Shown here: positions 50,701 to 63,400 of the stretch, in pieces
How positions within the stretch are numbered: the first letter of the stretch is position 1
Layout of the letters: each line of letters starts with the position of its first letter
Program-made: the position numbers and the translations under genes
Source of the DNA: Nematostella vectensis
Taxonomy: Eukaryota > Cnidaria > Anthozoa > Actiniaria > Edwardsiidae
Assembly: GCF_932526225.1 (NCBI RefSeq)
Contig: NC_064036.1
Span: 3,349,501 to 3,413,500, forward strand
Direction of reading: 5' to 3'
DNA: 64,000 bases
Notes under the pieces: model-generated
Told to the model about the DNA's origin: nothing
Seen by the model: only the letters and a program-made list of their open reading frames with translations
The model's database searches: none

Positions 50701-53700
50701 GGAGGGAGGGAGGGAGGGAGGGAGGGAGGGGGGGAGGGAGGGAGGGGGGAAGGGAGGGGGGAAGGGAGGGAGGGAGGGAGGGAGGGAGGGAGGGAGGGAG
50801 GGAGGGAGGGAGGGAGGGAGGGGGGAAGAATAAGATGTAGCATTTGAGGGTCAGATGGGATGAGGAGGTAGGGGCGTGGCAAGTAGCACAAAAGGGTCAT
50901 AGGGAGATTTTGAGGGTCAGATGGGATGAGGAGGTAGGGGTGTTGCAAATGGCACAACAGGGACATAGGGAAATTTTGAGGGTCAGATGGGATGAGGAGG
51001 TAGGGGTGACACCTAAATGTGCATATTTCACTCATGTGTCAAAGCCATGGGTGAGTTTATGTGCATATTTCACTTACCCCATGTGTCAAAACCATGGATG
51101 AGTTCATGTGCATATTTCACTCACCCCATGTGTCAAAGCCATGGATGAGTTCATGTGCAAGGACCGAGCCGATGCCTCCAAAATTCACTGCTCTTTAACA
51201 GAAGATGAGATGAAGTAAGGTTAGACAAGTTATAATAGATATTGTACTGTCGCGTTAAAACATACATTGGGGCCTTTCTGCCGTAGAAAAATGGCGGCTG
51301 AAGCATTCCACCAAGAACGTCTGGAAAAGAAAAGTGTAATATGAATAAGTCATTCCAGCTATAAGCAAGCAAGCGCCCTCGACATGGAATCTAATCTCAA
51401 CTACCGTCATGCAGCGCGCACTTCGTTTGGTGCAAGCTTTAAAGTGCGCGCTGCATGACGGTAGTTGAGGTAGGTTTCTATTCTTAAGTGCGGCCAAGCT
51501 TATAGCTGGAATAGCCTATTTACATAAAAATGTTATCGTCATGTTCAAAAAAGAGATTGTTTTAAGGCAACGTATTCAAAGCCTTGGGCGATTGTACTTA
51601 CTGATCTCGTTGCGAGTCATTCGGTAGTAGGCATTGACATTATATGGGGCAGAAACCCATCTAAAACAGACAAGGGTTGTCAGTCACCTGACAAGTAGCG
51701 TGTGTGAACCAACCGATAGCTTTCCCAAAGATTGTCTGATTAAAGACCACAAGAAAAGTGAGGAGGGGGGCAAAAGCAATATATATTTTTTTTCTCAGTG
51801 AAACTAAATGTATATGTAAATGTAGGTGTAGGTGTGGACGATAGTAGTGATTATATATAGTTCTCGATCCTAGATTTATTTTTTCAGCCACCAAGTGGAA
51901 AAATATTTTTTAATGTGATGTCCGAAAAAAAAACTCTTTCATATCCCCCTCCCCCATCACTTTTCAAGTGATCCGTCCCCTCCCATTAGATACGTAAGAT
52001 CGAACATTAAAAGTGACCGATATCCGTGTCACGAAGTATGACAGAACGTGAAACTTAGAAGTTACATGTCGTACTTTGGTGGAGAACGATGGAAATGTAT
52101 CAAATTTGCCTTTGACGTCTAGCTCTTTAAATTCTTTTTCAGCTATCTCACATAGAAAACCAAAATAGGGCACATGGGGCATAGCGTCACAAATCACATA
52201 TGGATAAAGCAAACGCCTTATCAAACAAAAGAAACGACCTAGGCTTGGCAAGAAGGAGATTTCTTCCCCTCCAGTCTTTTTTCTTAAACGGCTATCAGTC
52301 ACTACGTACTCATCGGTGACGGCAGACAACATGAACTTCTTCACGACCACGGAGCTTCCCCAGCTGGTGACGTTGATATCCATGAGAAGGAGATGATCGG
52401 GATCACCCAGAGGCATCTGTCGTAGAGGAGGAAGGTTATTCAATAGAGATATAAGTATGGTATGGCAATGTCGACTTTACTTTACCGATATTACCAACGA
52501 CATGACATGACATTGAACTAATATCAAATCACTACAATTGCGTTACCATGATAAAACTTTCATAGCGTTACCATGACGCTTCTTTTATTGGGTCACCATG
52601 ACATTTCCCCTATTGCATTACCGTTAAATTGCTTTTCTTTTATTACCGTGGCATCACTTCCATCGCGTTACCATGATAACCATTTCATTGCGTTACCAGG
52701 AGAATTACTTCCATTGCGTTAACATGACATTTCTTTCATTGCGTTACCGTGACATCACTTTCATTGGGTTATCATTTCCATTACCATTATCACTTTCATT
52801 GCGTTACCATTAATTAATTGTATTGCGTTACGATGCCAATTCACCTACCCCTTTGATATACGTCTTTAGTAACGTCAGGTTGTTACAGACTTCAGGATAA
52901 CCAATCTTGCCCTTCATGATGTCTACCTACAATATACCACGGACCAATTTGTACATATACGAACTAATACATATACTGTACATAACAACCCGACACACGG
53001 ACAAAATCAGACAGATACTATTTCACACAAACAAAGTCGTACGTAGAGGCACTCCCTTCCTGTACATACGGACTCTTACACAGACAAGCTCACAAGCAAA
53101 CTCTGTTAGGACAGACAATGACGGGACAACTGCATCTCGGAACATGATCATGAATTCTGAACATGACAGAACGTGTAGTCTATTTTACCTTGTCACGCAC
53201 ACGTTGCTTTGCCAGTTTTACCTTGTCACGCACACGTTGCTTTGTCTGTTTTACCTTGTCACGCACATGTTGCTTTGTCTCCTCGTCCAACCAATGAAGG
53301 TCGTCCAGACGCTGACGAAACGCGTCTTTGATGTCCCCCCACATCTCGTTTAGCTAGTGGGGAGAGAAGAGAATAATAACATACCGTGATTGCTCTTATA
53401 TGCGCCTCGTCTAAGAGGAAAATATGAATATGCGCCTACCCCGAATAAGCGCTTTCCCAAATAACGCCTCGCCTGAATAAGCGCCTTCCCCGAATAAGCG
53501 CCTTCCCAAAAAAACGCCTCGCCTGAATAAGCGCCTTCCCCGAATAAGCGCTTTTCCAAATAACGCCTTGCCTGAATAAGCGCCTTCCCCGAATAAGCGC
53601 CTAGTGGGGAGAGAAGAGAATAATAACATACCGTGATTGCTCTTATATGCGCCTCGTCTAAGAGGAAAATATGAATATGCGCCTACCCCGAATAAGCGCT

Positions 53701-56700
53701 TTCCCAAATAACGCCTCGCCTGAATAAGCGCCTTCCCCGAATAAGCGCCTTCCCAAAAAAACGCCTCGCCTGAATAAGCGCCTTACCCGAATAAGCGCTT
53801 TTCCAAATAACGCCTTGCCTGAATAAGCGCCTTCCCCGAATAAGCGCCTTCCACAATAACGCCTCGCCTGAATAAGCGCCTTCCCCGAATAAGCGCTTTT
53901 CCAAATAACGCCTTGCCTGAATAAGCGCCTCCCCCGAATAAGCGCCTTCCCAAATAACGCCTCGCCTGAATAAGCGCCTTCCCAAATAACGCCTCGCCTT
54001 GCACTTCTGGCACTTCATAGGAATTCGAGGACAAGGGGGAGTGTAAGTTACAAGGGAAGTATCTTTAACTGACACTAGTACCTTCTTTAACATTTTATCA
54101 TTGAAAACTTGTTGTGTTATGGTTCTGGGAGAATTTGTACTCCCTACACACGTAGTAAAAAAAAAAACACTTTTTATCGGGACCCTCTCAAATGGATTAT
54201 TAGCATCGTCGATAGAGACGGTAAAACAAATGGAATAATGCAGACACTTAAAAGTCTTTTCTAGGCTTTTTCTCCTTTTTCTCTTGCTTAGCTTAGAAAT
54301 GTTATTATTTAGATTCGTAAATACAACGGCCCATTTGCAAAACGATTGAAGTCTTTTTTAAAGATATTTCACTAAAAATATCTCAGATATTCGCTTGAAC
54401 TAGTCCGTAGAATTGAATTCTTTGTGTGACTTTTTGTGCTGAAATCTAAAATAGCTTATTAAGGTTTGATAGATATGACCCCTCCCACATGGAATATTAT
54501 TAACTCACCACAGGGATGTCCTGCTTGTCAAACTCCTTCTGGACCCACAGGTATCCCATGGCCATCTTTAGCCCGTAGCGCTCATTGATCACCGTTAAAC
54601 AGCGTTCCCAGCGTGGCATGGTGACTTTTTTGCCCCCCAGGGAGGTTGAGAAGAGCGGCTTTAGTGTCTGGATTGTTGCAATCAATAGGTAGTTGGCTAA
54701 AGTCCTGCAAAACAGAGTTGTTTAGTTCCTCTCAAGTTTGCAACATTTTTAAAAAAAGGTTTTGACAAGGGTTTTGGCATTGGCGGAACTAGGGTCCCCC
54801 TTCCTTGGCCTAGATACATAATTCCGGATTCAAACGGGATTTTACGAAAATCTAAAGATTTTAAGAAAATTTGAGGATTTTAAGAAAATTATATAGGGTT
54901 TTAGGTAAAATTCCTACCAAATACTGCCGATTTTCGGTAGAAATGTGATTCTTTCAAGTAAACCGATCGTCAATAGATTGGCTTTTAGTTACTGTCATAC
55001 AAAAAATACCGGTCAGCGGCTTTGGCCATATTCGGTTCCAGAATGCCTTGTTGGCTTGTTTGCTTCACTGGTAGGAGGAGTCAGTATTTAGAAGTTAGTT
55101 TAGTTTGTAAAACATGTGTAAATCGTGAAAAGTTATTTCTTTCGATGCGAATAATGCTGAAATGCGCAGTTATACATACACAATAAAAAAAACATAAAGA
55201 TATATTTCTTATAATTAAGGGAGGAATGGCATATTTATGAAAGAAAAAAAAAAGAAAATTCGAGATTTTTAGGGGAGAAATCGGGATATTTAGACATTTT
55301 TTGGAGAAACTCCGGAAGGATTTTTAGACCGTTTTTCGGGAGTTATGTATCTAGGCCTACCCCTTCCCTATTTTCAGAACTTTTGCTTAAAAATATGAAG
55401 ACGTGTGAGGACATCCACGAAAAATGCAATGACCCCCCCTCCCACCCTCCTTGAAGAAGGCCAATCACGCCGCCATTTTATGCTCCCGCTGAATGCTGAG
55501 TCACACAAAGCATCCATTTCCATCGGCTTATTCAAGCAGGTAACTGAGATATTTTCAATCAAATATTGTCAATAACATATCAGACTTCATTCGTAGATTG
55601 TTATTTTGTTTCCTTGCAAATAAACCTTGTATTTTCAATGATAAAAAATAACAAAGGAGTGGGTGATCGACATTCCTTAAAATCCTTGCGCCGGATGATT
55701 TCTCTCGCTTTCTGATTGATACGAAGGCTCACCTTTTTTCCGTCGTGTTGATGAGCTTGGTGAGACTTGCGAAGTAAGGAATTGAGGTTACCACCAGATT
55801 CCTATCCTTCGCCAGTGGCTTTCCCGTTATCGAGACAAGCTTTGTCAAATATTCTGACCAGGGAAACTATAATTGATAGAGATATTAGTCACAAAAAACG
55901 CAGAGATGTGAAAAATATGCACCTGTTATATATGTACTCATTATATATGCATCTGTTATATATACAATTATCATATGTGCACCTACCATATATGCACTTA
56001 TTATTATATATGCAATCATTGTATATGCTATTATTATTAGCACCTATTATATAAACATTCATCATTATGCACTTATTATATATGCATCTATTATATATGC
56101 ACTTATATATGCATCTATTATATATGCACCTATTTTATATGCATGTATTATTATATATGCACTTATTATATATGCAGTTATTTGTGTATAAAAATGCAGC
56201 ATGAAGCCGTGCAACAATATAAATAATATAATTCACATGAATATTTACAGGAAAAAAAATTTCCGAAACGGAAATACGGCACCTATTAAAATCAGGTTGC
56301 ACTCGGAGAATCTATGTGTGGTAACCCGCATAATTCATTGCTATCAAATAAATAAAAAAAATAAGCGTAAATAAAAACAAACACAAGTTTAGAAAGCAAT
56401 CTAGTTTATGTAGCTCTTAACGAGACCAGGGACCAGGATTCAGCCATCTATACGTTACCCATGAACCACTGCGGGTTACGATACTTTGATTCGCGGGTGT
56501 AACCTTAATTGAAATAGGTGTTATCGAGTCAAAGTGCTAAACTTTGCGCGTTATTTGAAATTCTCCTTAACAGTATCCAAGCGGTGTATAGCGGTCTATA
56601 GGATGAAACAGGTCTCTGTGGTGATACGTACTTACCCCCGACTGTGCCTCTAAAGACGCCACGCTATGAGAGTTGTACCAGTTCTTGTATATATCCCTGA

Positions 56701-58447
56701 ATTCCGGTATAATCTACGGCAACCAAAACTCTAGTTGCAAGAGTTGGACGAAAAATATAATGAAGGTGGGAGACTATTCGAGAAGACGGAACCATCCACA
56801 TGGAAAAACACAAGGGTGGACGGTGACCCTCAGTGACCGCCCCTGCTGTCTAAGAATTGTTACTATCACTGGGGGATGTTACTGTCTGCGGGATCCCGTA
56901 AGGTGAGATGTCGTCATTTCTCACCTGTTCCACGTGTTTTTCAAATTCCATCACTTTTTGCATGTCTGTTCGCACATGCGCACCACGGGCTCCAATCAGC
57001 TCGCACCAGTCCATCAGCTCGCGCAACTTGGCCTCTTTAGTCTGAGCAAACACGAGCATGCGGAGCATCATGGGAGGGCAAAATAATATGATAATTACTA
57101 CAGGATGATGAGGGGGAGGAAAAGCATTGCCCAGTCAGGGGCGTACCTGTCTTTACACGAATAAAGCCTGAACGTAAACACATTCTTTGTAGAATATATA
57201 CATCTAAAAGTTTCTTTTTCTTATTTGCCAATATCAATCGAAAATATCGCAACAGCTTTCTCAAATTAGACGATGGAAATGGATGCTTTCGGCCCGGCCT
57301 GATGTTTTGCTAGGATGACAAGATGGCGCCTGACACAGACCCTTTTGCTGTTACAACTGAAAAAGGTGAAGGCATAATGGAATGTCCACACTAGTGTATA
57401 AGAAATACCTTAATATCGTCTGAGATCTCAGGCGGAGTAATCTGTGAAATAGAGCCCGTACATCAGACAAAATTAGCCTCATTAAATTCTTTGTGTATGT
57501 CACAAAGGCTATAATAGCAGTCTTTCCATGCTTGGGTAGGTTTTTATAATGAGTGCATCTTTATTAACGGGCGATTAGTCAATCGCGTGGAGACATTAAT
57601 CTGCCAACGATCTTTTAGTGTACAGAACGATTATCGTCTTAACGGCATTAGAAAAAAAACACAACTATCTTAGACGATGCACGTTATTCTGTAACTGTGT
57701 TATTAGTATAAGATGGTTCCTTACCCGAAAGGTATGACCGCTAGGGTCTTGTGGGTCTACTATTAATTCCATCTTCATGAGAAATGAAAACTCCAAGGAG
57801 AATCTTTGTAACTTAATAACGGCATCCATCCAGTTCCATTTGGTCTCATTCCATCCACCTAACACCGGCCAATCACCAGCCACGGCCTGAAAACTTGTCA
57901 AGTCCTTGATATAGTTTTCTTGTACAGTTTTTTCGTCGATACATGACTGATAGTATTGTTTCACAATAGCGCGGGGGTCGTTCGGTGGTAACACGTCGCT
58001 TCTGTCTTCCATCAGAGCACGCAGTTTGTTGAAATTGTTGCGGATGAGGGGGTCGGTGATATAATTCTCGGGATAATTCTTATCCCACAACTCGCAAGTG
58101 TACTTCGCAAACTCTTCGCACGGATCTCGCGTGAGGTTCATATTTGCAAGAATGACGGATGCGATACTTAAACATTTTGGCGTGTAACATGCATTCCTGT
58201 CATCCGAGATAGCTCGCTTGCTTTTACTTACTTCCAAGCCGTACAGAACAGCGAGGACTACGATAACGACTACCAACACGAGCATGACAACTAAAAGAAT
58301 GTTCGTCCGTCTCGGATGTCTTGTTTTAGTTCTCGTAGGGTATCGTAGAGGCTGTAAGGAGTTACTAGTCGCATGGCCATTCTCCATCTCGTCCTGCAGC
58401 TCGTTAAAGGTGTACGAACCAGTTAGACTCATGTCCTGCCGATCCAT
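47688..58447 (-). CDS. M13 (neprilysin/ECE-like) zinc metallopeptidase, 3' end missing
   Basis: Fifteen exons join in phase, 684 codons: 57725-58447, 57409-57441 (tentative), 56925-57041, 56636-56713, 55733-55866, 54509-54704, 53255-53353, 52849-52926, 52310-52416, 51602-51660, 51266-51320, 51125-51192, 49732-49874, 49263-49328, 47688-47783. All have GT donors and AG acceptors. It is a type II membrane protein: cytoplasmic about 48 residues, membrane helix at about 49-71, then the N-terminal M13 domain (C-bearing CEEFAKYTC). Family landmarks in order: RTLANYL, KIGYPEV, EWVSAPYNVNAYY, LQPPFFYG, zinc-binding HELIH (51141-51155) followed by FD, then GRKFDKHG, CMVDQYS, ENIADNA, LPGLGLS. Such enzymes cleave extracellular peptides. 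The final about 70 residues (VWC to the C-terminal CxxW) are not in the window. ENIADNAA replaces the usual ENIADNGG. Confidence 0.85.
47826..48950. repeat. 32-bp minisatellite, about 34 copies (M13 intron)
   Basis: The unit is ATAACTCGAATT(A/G)(C/A)CCATC followed by AACTCCAACTCGG, with many variants. It lies between M13 exons 47688-47783 and 49263-49328. Confidence 0.95.
50199..50827. repeat. (GGGA)n simple repeat, about 630 bp (M13 intron)
   Basis: This is almost pure GGGA on the plus strand, with a few GGGGGA variants near 50730-50765. It lies in the intron between the HELIH exon and the following exon. Confidence 0.98.
50845..51010. repeat. 63-bp repeat, about 2.5 copies (M13 intron)
   Basis: TTTGAGGGTCAGATGGGATG then AGGAGGTAGGGG and a CACAA(A/C)AGGG(T/A)CATAGGGA stretch occurs three times. 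Confidence 0.85.
51025..51166 (-). repeat. Triplicated active-site exon end of the M13 gene (47-bp period)
   Basis: The 3' end of the zinc-site exon (GCACATGAACTCATCCATGG, then the FDTWG codons and donor GTGAGT) is present three times. The functional copy ends at 51125. The second copy has a GTAAGT donor at 51072-51077. The third copy has lost its donor by a short deletion. Only the first is consistent with the downstream reading phase. Confidence 0.85.
51405..51470. repeat. Inverted repeat, 23-bp arms, in an M13 intron
   Basis: CTACCGTCATGCAGCGCGCA followed by CTT (51402-51424) faces its complement AAGTGCGCGCTGCATGACGG and TAG (51441-51465) across about 20 nt. No gene is associated with it. 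Confidence 0.7.
52525..52845. repeat. Diverged 25-30-bp repeat (M13 intron)
   Basis: CATTGCGTTACCATGACAT-like units are repeated about ten times with substitutions. Confidence 0.75.
53189..53300 (-). repeat. Triplicated exon end and donor in the M13 gene (33-bp period)
   Basis: The last 11 codons of exon 53255-53353 plus its donor AAG/GTAAAA recur twice downstream (exon ends possible at 53255, 53222 and 53189). The 33-bp step keeps the reading frame, so alternative donor use would add 11 or 22 residues built on a KQRVRDKVK repeat. Confidence 0.85.
53354..53850. repeat. Direct duplication including a 3' splice-site tract (about 245 bp)
   Basis: CTAGTGGGGAGAGAAGAGAA occurs at 53353 and again at about 53602, followed by the same sequence. 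On the minus strand this is the polypyrimidine tract and AG of the acceptor of exon 53255-53353. Confidence 0.8.
53440..54000. repeat. GAATAAGCGCC minisatellite (M13 intron)
   Basis: Alternating CGCCTGAATAAGCGCCTTCC, CCGAATAAGCGCCTT and CCCAAATAACGCCT units occur in about 48-bp higher-order repeats. Long frames here are artefacts. Confidence 0.9.
54705..55732. other. Large M13 intron, no further gene seen
   Basis: This lies between exons 54509-54704 and 55733-55866. It contains A/T runs and no recognisable exon. Confidence 0.5.
55910..56190. repeat. AT-rich TATATGCA(C/T)(C/T)TATTA repeat (M13 intron)
   Basis: About twenty irregular copies of a 14-17-bp unit lie between M13 exons 56636-56713 and 55733-55866. 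Confidence 0.85.
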
Positions 58448-59284
58448 GGTATCAATTTTCTCCAAGAACTCCGTGCGCTTTTATATTATGCTTAAGTTAT
58501 TTCTTCGCCTTTAAGCGTAGCAGACTTATGTAATTAATCGCGCTCCTGACTCATTCAGACATGAAGACAACTCATGCAAACATATGGTAATCCTGTATGT
58601 TTCTATTAACCTATTCAACCATACGGAACATGCAATACCCGGGCGGCCAAGGCGAACCGCAAGATCATCAGCCGTATATGTAAAAGCCTAGACTCCAAAT
58701 CCCCGGGCTTGATCAACGACCAGGCACAGTGATGAGATACTATTAAAAAGGCGAAACACCTTTCTTTTTTAATAAATTACTAAACACTGTTCATTTAGCT
58801 CAACACATGAGTCTGCAAGGAGTCTGAAAGAGGCAAGATGGTTCACTATCACTATCGGTTTCACCATCAGAGAGGCAGTGCGTCGATTGTGTTATCTTGC
58901 GGCAAAGACGGTGGCAATTATCGAAACCGATTTATCCACTCCGACTAGAAAAGAACAAATTCAGGGGCGATTACTGGTTAGATTCACTCTTAGAATATAA
59001 AGCCCATAGTAGACGATTAGGAAGGTCTCACGGAAACGTATGGCATTCACCTTGGACTCGGTTGGTTATCATGGTTAAACGTTTGGTTATCATTTTTGAG
59101 ACCTCAAAAAACATGGTTACAAAAGTGGTGGTTAAATTGGATAGTATACAAGAAGGCCACATTGGGGCTTGTGGCGAATCAACTGAGTAAAACGAAGTTA
59201 TAAGATGGTTATTACAATTTTATAGTGAATTGACAAAAGCAAGGGCGGATCCAAGCTTTTCCAAAGGGGCCGAAAGAAAGGGAC
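58448..59284. other. 5' flank of the M13 gene
   Basis: This probably holds the M13 promoter and untranslated leader. An in-frame TTG precedes the ATG at 58447 but is not a likely start. No other gene was recognised. Confidence 0.5.
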
Positions 59285-59435
59285 ACCAAAGTAAATATTA
59301 GGTAAATTGAACAAAAGGAAGGCGTGTAAATCTTATAGTAAATTGACCAAAAGGAAGGCGTGTAAATCACATAGTAAATTGACCAAAAGGAAGGCGTGTA
59401 AATCACATAGTAAATTGACCAAAAGGAAGGCGTGT
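59285..59435. repeat. 35-bp repeat, about 4 copies
   Basis: AAATTGACCAAAAGGAAGGC then GTGTAAATCACATAGT is repeated head to tail. Confidence 0.9.
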
Positions 59436-60461
59436 CGCTACATACTGCAGTAGTGCTTATAAAAAAAGAACAAAACTAACAAACAAAACAACGAAAGAAT
59501 AAAAGTGGAAAAAAATGGTATTTGCTAGAACCTGTCAATTATGGGAAAAATCCCTATAAAGTAACTACACATACGAGAAACTTCTGTCAAGACACCTTAT
59601 AATTCTCATATGTACAATCCGGGGCAATACAGACATTCGGTTTACACATGTGCTCTCGCGTCATCGACCCTTTTAATCTCCCTACGCTTATATGTTGTTT
59701 CTCTGTTTGTGTTTAAAAGTAGTAATCTTCCCTTCTACTATACATCGTTTCTCTTGTTGTTAGGGTTAAGAGAATTTAGAATATATATATATATATACAA
59801 TTAAAATACTAAATATTTATCATCTGTTAGAGGCTATCGCATCGCCGAAAACACGATGGTGGGCCGAACAACCGCCGAAAACTCGATGGTGCGACGAATG
59901 AATACCGACGGTGGCCCATACACAGGAACCCGAGGGCGACTCTGACTCCCATGGAGTGGTACTGGCGCGACTCACCCAGAGTGGGACTGGGAATAGAAGG
60001 GTTAATAAACGCCGCTATCCTGTCTTTACCTGCCTTTTGCTTATACAACATCTACTACAAGACCAAATGATCCACAAGAGGCAGAAGGAACCCTATACTT
60101 CATCATCGGCCTCATACCTAAAATTAAAGAAAATGTCTCAATATAAAAACTCACACAGATATCGTGTGTAAAGCTGTTATTCGCGTTTTCTATATTCTTC
60201 AAGAGTTTCAGTCGCCATTTTGACATCCTTTAGCGATATACCAAGGTATCGGATTCTGTTTTAAATGGGAGTTTTTTTAGATTTCTACACATAAGTTGTA
60301 TTCCACCATTGAATGAAAACAATAATGGAGATGAAACAATTGACTCGATTCATTTGCATGCATTTGCATTGAATACGGCTCATGGATAAAACGAAGTTTG
60401 ACCTTAGCCTTAGAAAAAAACTCGAGATTTCGTTTTCAAAGTTTAGTTAAAACTATAAAAA
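59436..60461. other. Intergenic DNA, no gene seen
   Basis: It contains an (AT)n stretch at about 59782-59800 and short unsupported frames. Confidence 0.5.
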
Positions 60462-63400
60462 GGTGTGGCTGACAAGGGGCTCTTTAATAACAAACGTGTG
60501 GCTGACAAGGGGCTCTTTAATAACAAAGGTGTGGCTGACAAGGGGCTCTGTAATAACAAAGGTGTGGCTGACAAGGGGCTCTTTAATAACAAAGGTGTGG
60601 CTGACAAGGGGCTCTTTAATAACAAACGTGTGGCTGACAAGGGGCTCTTTAATAACAAACGTGTGGCTGACAAGGGGCTCTTTAATAACAAAACGTGTGG
60701 CTGACAAGGGGCTCTTTAATAACAAACGTGTGGCTGACAAGGGGCTCTTTAATAACAAACGTGTGGCTAACAAGGGGCTCTTTAATAGCAAAACGTGTGG
60801 CTGACAAGGGGCTCTTTAATAACAAACGTGTGGCTGACAAGGGGCTATTTAATAACAAACGTGTGGCTGACAAGGGGCTATTTAATAACAAACGTGTGGC
60901 TGACAAGGGGCTCTTTAATAACAAAGGTGTGGCTGACAAGGGGCTCTATAATAACAAACGTGTGGCTGACAAGGGGCTCTTTAATAACAAACGTGTGGCT
61001 GACAAGGGGCTCTTTAATAGCAAAACGTATGACTGACAAGGGGCTCTTTAATAACAAAGGTGTGGCTGACAAGGGGCTCTTTAATAACAAACGTGTGGCT
61101 GACAAGGGGCTCTTTAATAACAAAACGTGTGGCTGACAAGGGGCTCTTTAATAACAAAGGTGTGGCTGACAAGGGGCTCTTTAATAACAAAACGTATGGC
61201 TGACAAGGGGCTCTTTAATAACAAACGTGTGGCTGACAAGGGGCTCTTGATATAACAAAACGTGTGGCTGACAAGGGGCTATTTAATAACAAACGTGTGG
61301 CTGACAAGGGGCTCTTTAATAACAAAGGTGTGGCTGACAAGGGGCTCTTTAATAACAAAACGTGTGGCTGACAAGGGGCTCTTTAATAACAAACGTGTGG
61401 CTAACAAGGGGCTCTTTAATAGCAAAACGTGTGGCTGACGAGGGGCTCTTTAATAACAAAGGTGTGGCTGACAAGGGGCTATTTAATAACAAACGTGTGG
61501 CTGACAAGGGGCTCTTTAATAACAAAGGTGTGGCTGACAAGGGGCTCTTTAATAACAAACGTGTGGCTGACAAGAGGCTCTTTAATAACAAAGGTGTGGC
61601 TGACAAGGGGCTATTTAATAACAAACGTGTGGCTGACAAGGGGCTCTTTAATAACAAAGGTGTGGCTGACAAGGGGCTCTTTAATAACAAAACGTGTGGC
61701 TGACAAGGGGCTCTTTAATAACAAAGGTGTGGCTGACAAGGGGCTATTTAATAACAAACGTGTGGCTGACAAGGGGCTCTTTAATAACAAAGGTGGGGCT
61801 GACAAGGGGCTCTTGATATAACAAAACGTGTGGCTGACAAGGGGCTCTTTAATAACAAACGTGTGGCTGACAAGGGGCTCTTGATATAACAAAACGTGTG
61901 GCTGACAAGGGGCTATTTAATAACAAACGTGTGGCTGACAAGGGGCTCTTTAATAACAAAGGTGTGGCTGACAAGGGGCTCTTTAATAACAAAACGTGTG
62001 GCTGACAAGGGGCTCTTTAATAACAAACGTGTGGCTAACAAGGGGCTCTTTAATAGCAAAACGTGTGGCTGACAAGGGGCTCTTTAATAACAAAGGTGTG
62101 GCTGACAAGGGGCTATTTAATAACAAACGTGTGGCTGACAAGGGGCTCTTTAATAACAAAGGTGTGGCTGACAAGGGGCTCTTTAATAACAAACGTGTGG
62201 CTGACAAGGGGCTCTTTCATAACAAAGGTGTGGCTGACAAGGGGCTATTTAATAACAAACGTGTGGCTGACAAGGCACTCTTTAATAACAAAGGTGTGGC
62301 TGACAAGGGGCTCTTTAATAACAAAACGTGTGGCTGACAAGGGGCTCTTTAATAACAAAGGTGTGGCTGACAAGGGGCTATTTAATAACAAACGTGTGGC
62401 TGACAAGGGGCTCTTTAATAACAAACGTGTGGCTGACAAGGGGCTCTTTAATAACAAAGGTGTGGCTGACAAGGGGCTCTTTAATAACAAACGTGTGGCT
62501 GACAAGGGGCTCTTTAATAACAAACGTGTGGCTGACAAGGGGCTCTTTAATAACAAAGGTGTGGCTGACAAGGGGCTATTTAATAACAAACGTGTGGCTG
62601 ACAAGGGGCTCTTTAATAACAAAGGTGTGGCTGACAAGGGGCTCTTTAATAACAAACGTGTGGCTGACAAGGGGCTCTTTAATAACAAACGTGTGGCTGA
62701 CAAGGGGCTCTTTAATAACAAAGGTGTGGCTGACAAGGGGCTCTTTAATAACAAACGTGTGGCTGACAAGGGGCTCTTTAATAACAAAGGTGTGGCTGAC
62801 AAGGGCTCTTTAATAACAAACGTGTGGCTGACAAGGGGCTCTTTAATAACAAACGTGTGGCTGACAAGGGGCTCTTTAATAACAAACGTGTGGCTGACAA
62901 GGGGCTCTTTAATAACAAACGTGTGGCTGACAAGGGGCTCTTTAATAACAAACGTGTGGCTGACAAGGGGCTCTTTAATAACAAACGTGTGGCTGACAAG
63001 GGGCTCTTTAATAGCAAAACGTGTGGCTGACAAGGGGCTCTTTAATAACAAACGTGTGGCTGACAAGGGGCTCTTTAATAACAAAGGTGTGGCTGACAAG
63101 GGGCTCTTTAATAACAAACGTGTGGCTGACAAGGGGCTCTTAAATAACAAACGTGTGGCTGACAAGGGGCTATTTAATAACAAACGTGTGGCTGACAAGG
63201 GGCTCTTTAATAGCAAAACGTGTGGCTGACAAGGGGCTCTTTAATAACAAACGTGTGGCTGACAAGGGGCTCTTTAATAACAAACGTGTGGCTGACAAGG
63301 GGCTCTTTAATAGCAAAACGTGTGGCTGACAAGGGGCTCTTTAATAACAAACGTGTGGCTGACAAGGGGCTCTTTAATAACAAAGGTGTGGCTGACAAGG

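Noticed and set aside
50199..50827. Poly(GREG)/poly(PSLP) frames
   Set aside because: They are translations of the (GGGA)n simple repeat inside an M13 intron.
53350..54093. Minus-strand repetitive frames rich in arginine and glycine
   Set aside because: They are products of the GAATAAGCGCC minisatellite.
57037..57264. Minus-strand frame upstream of an M13 exon
   Set aside because: It runs across the acceptor of exon 56925-57041 into intron sequence; only the part after the AG fits the family.
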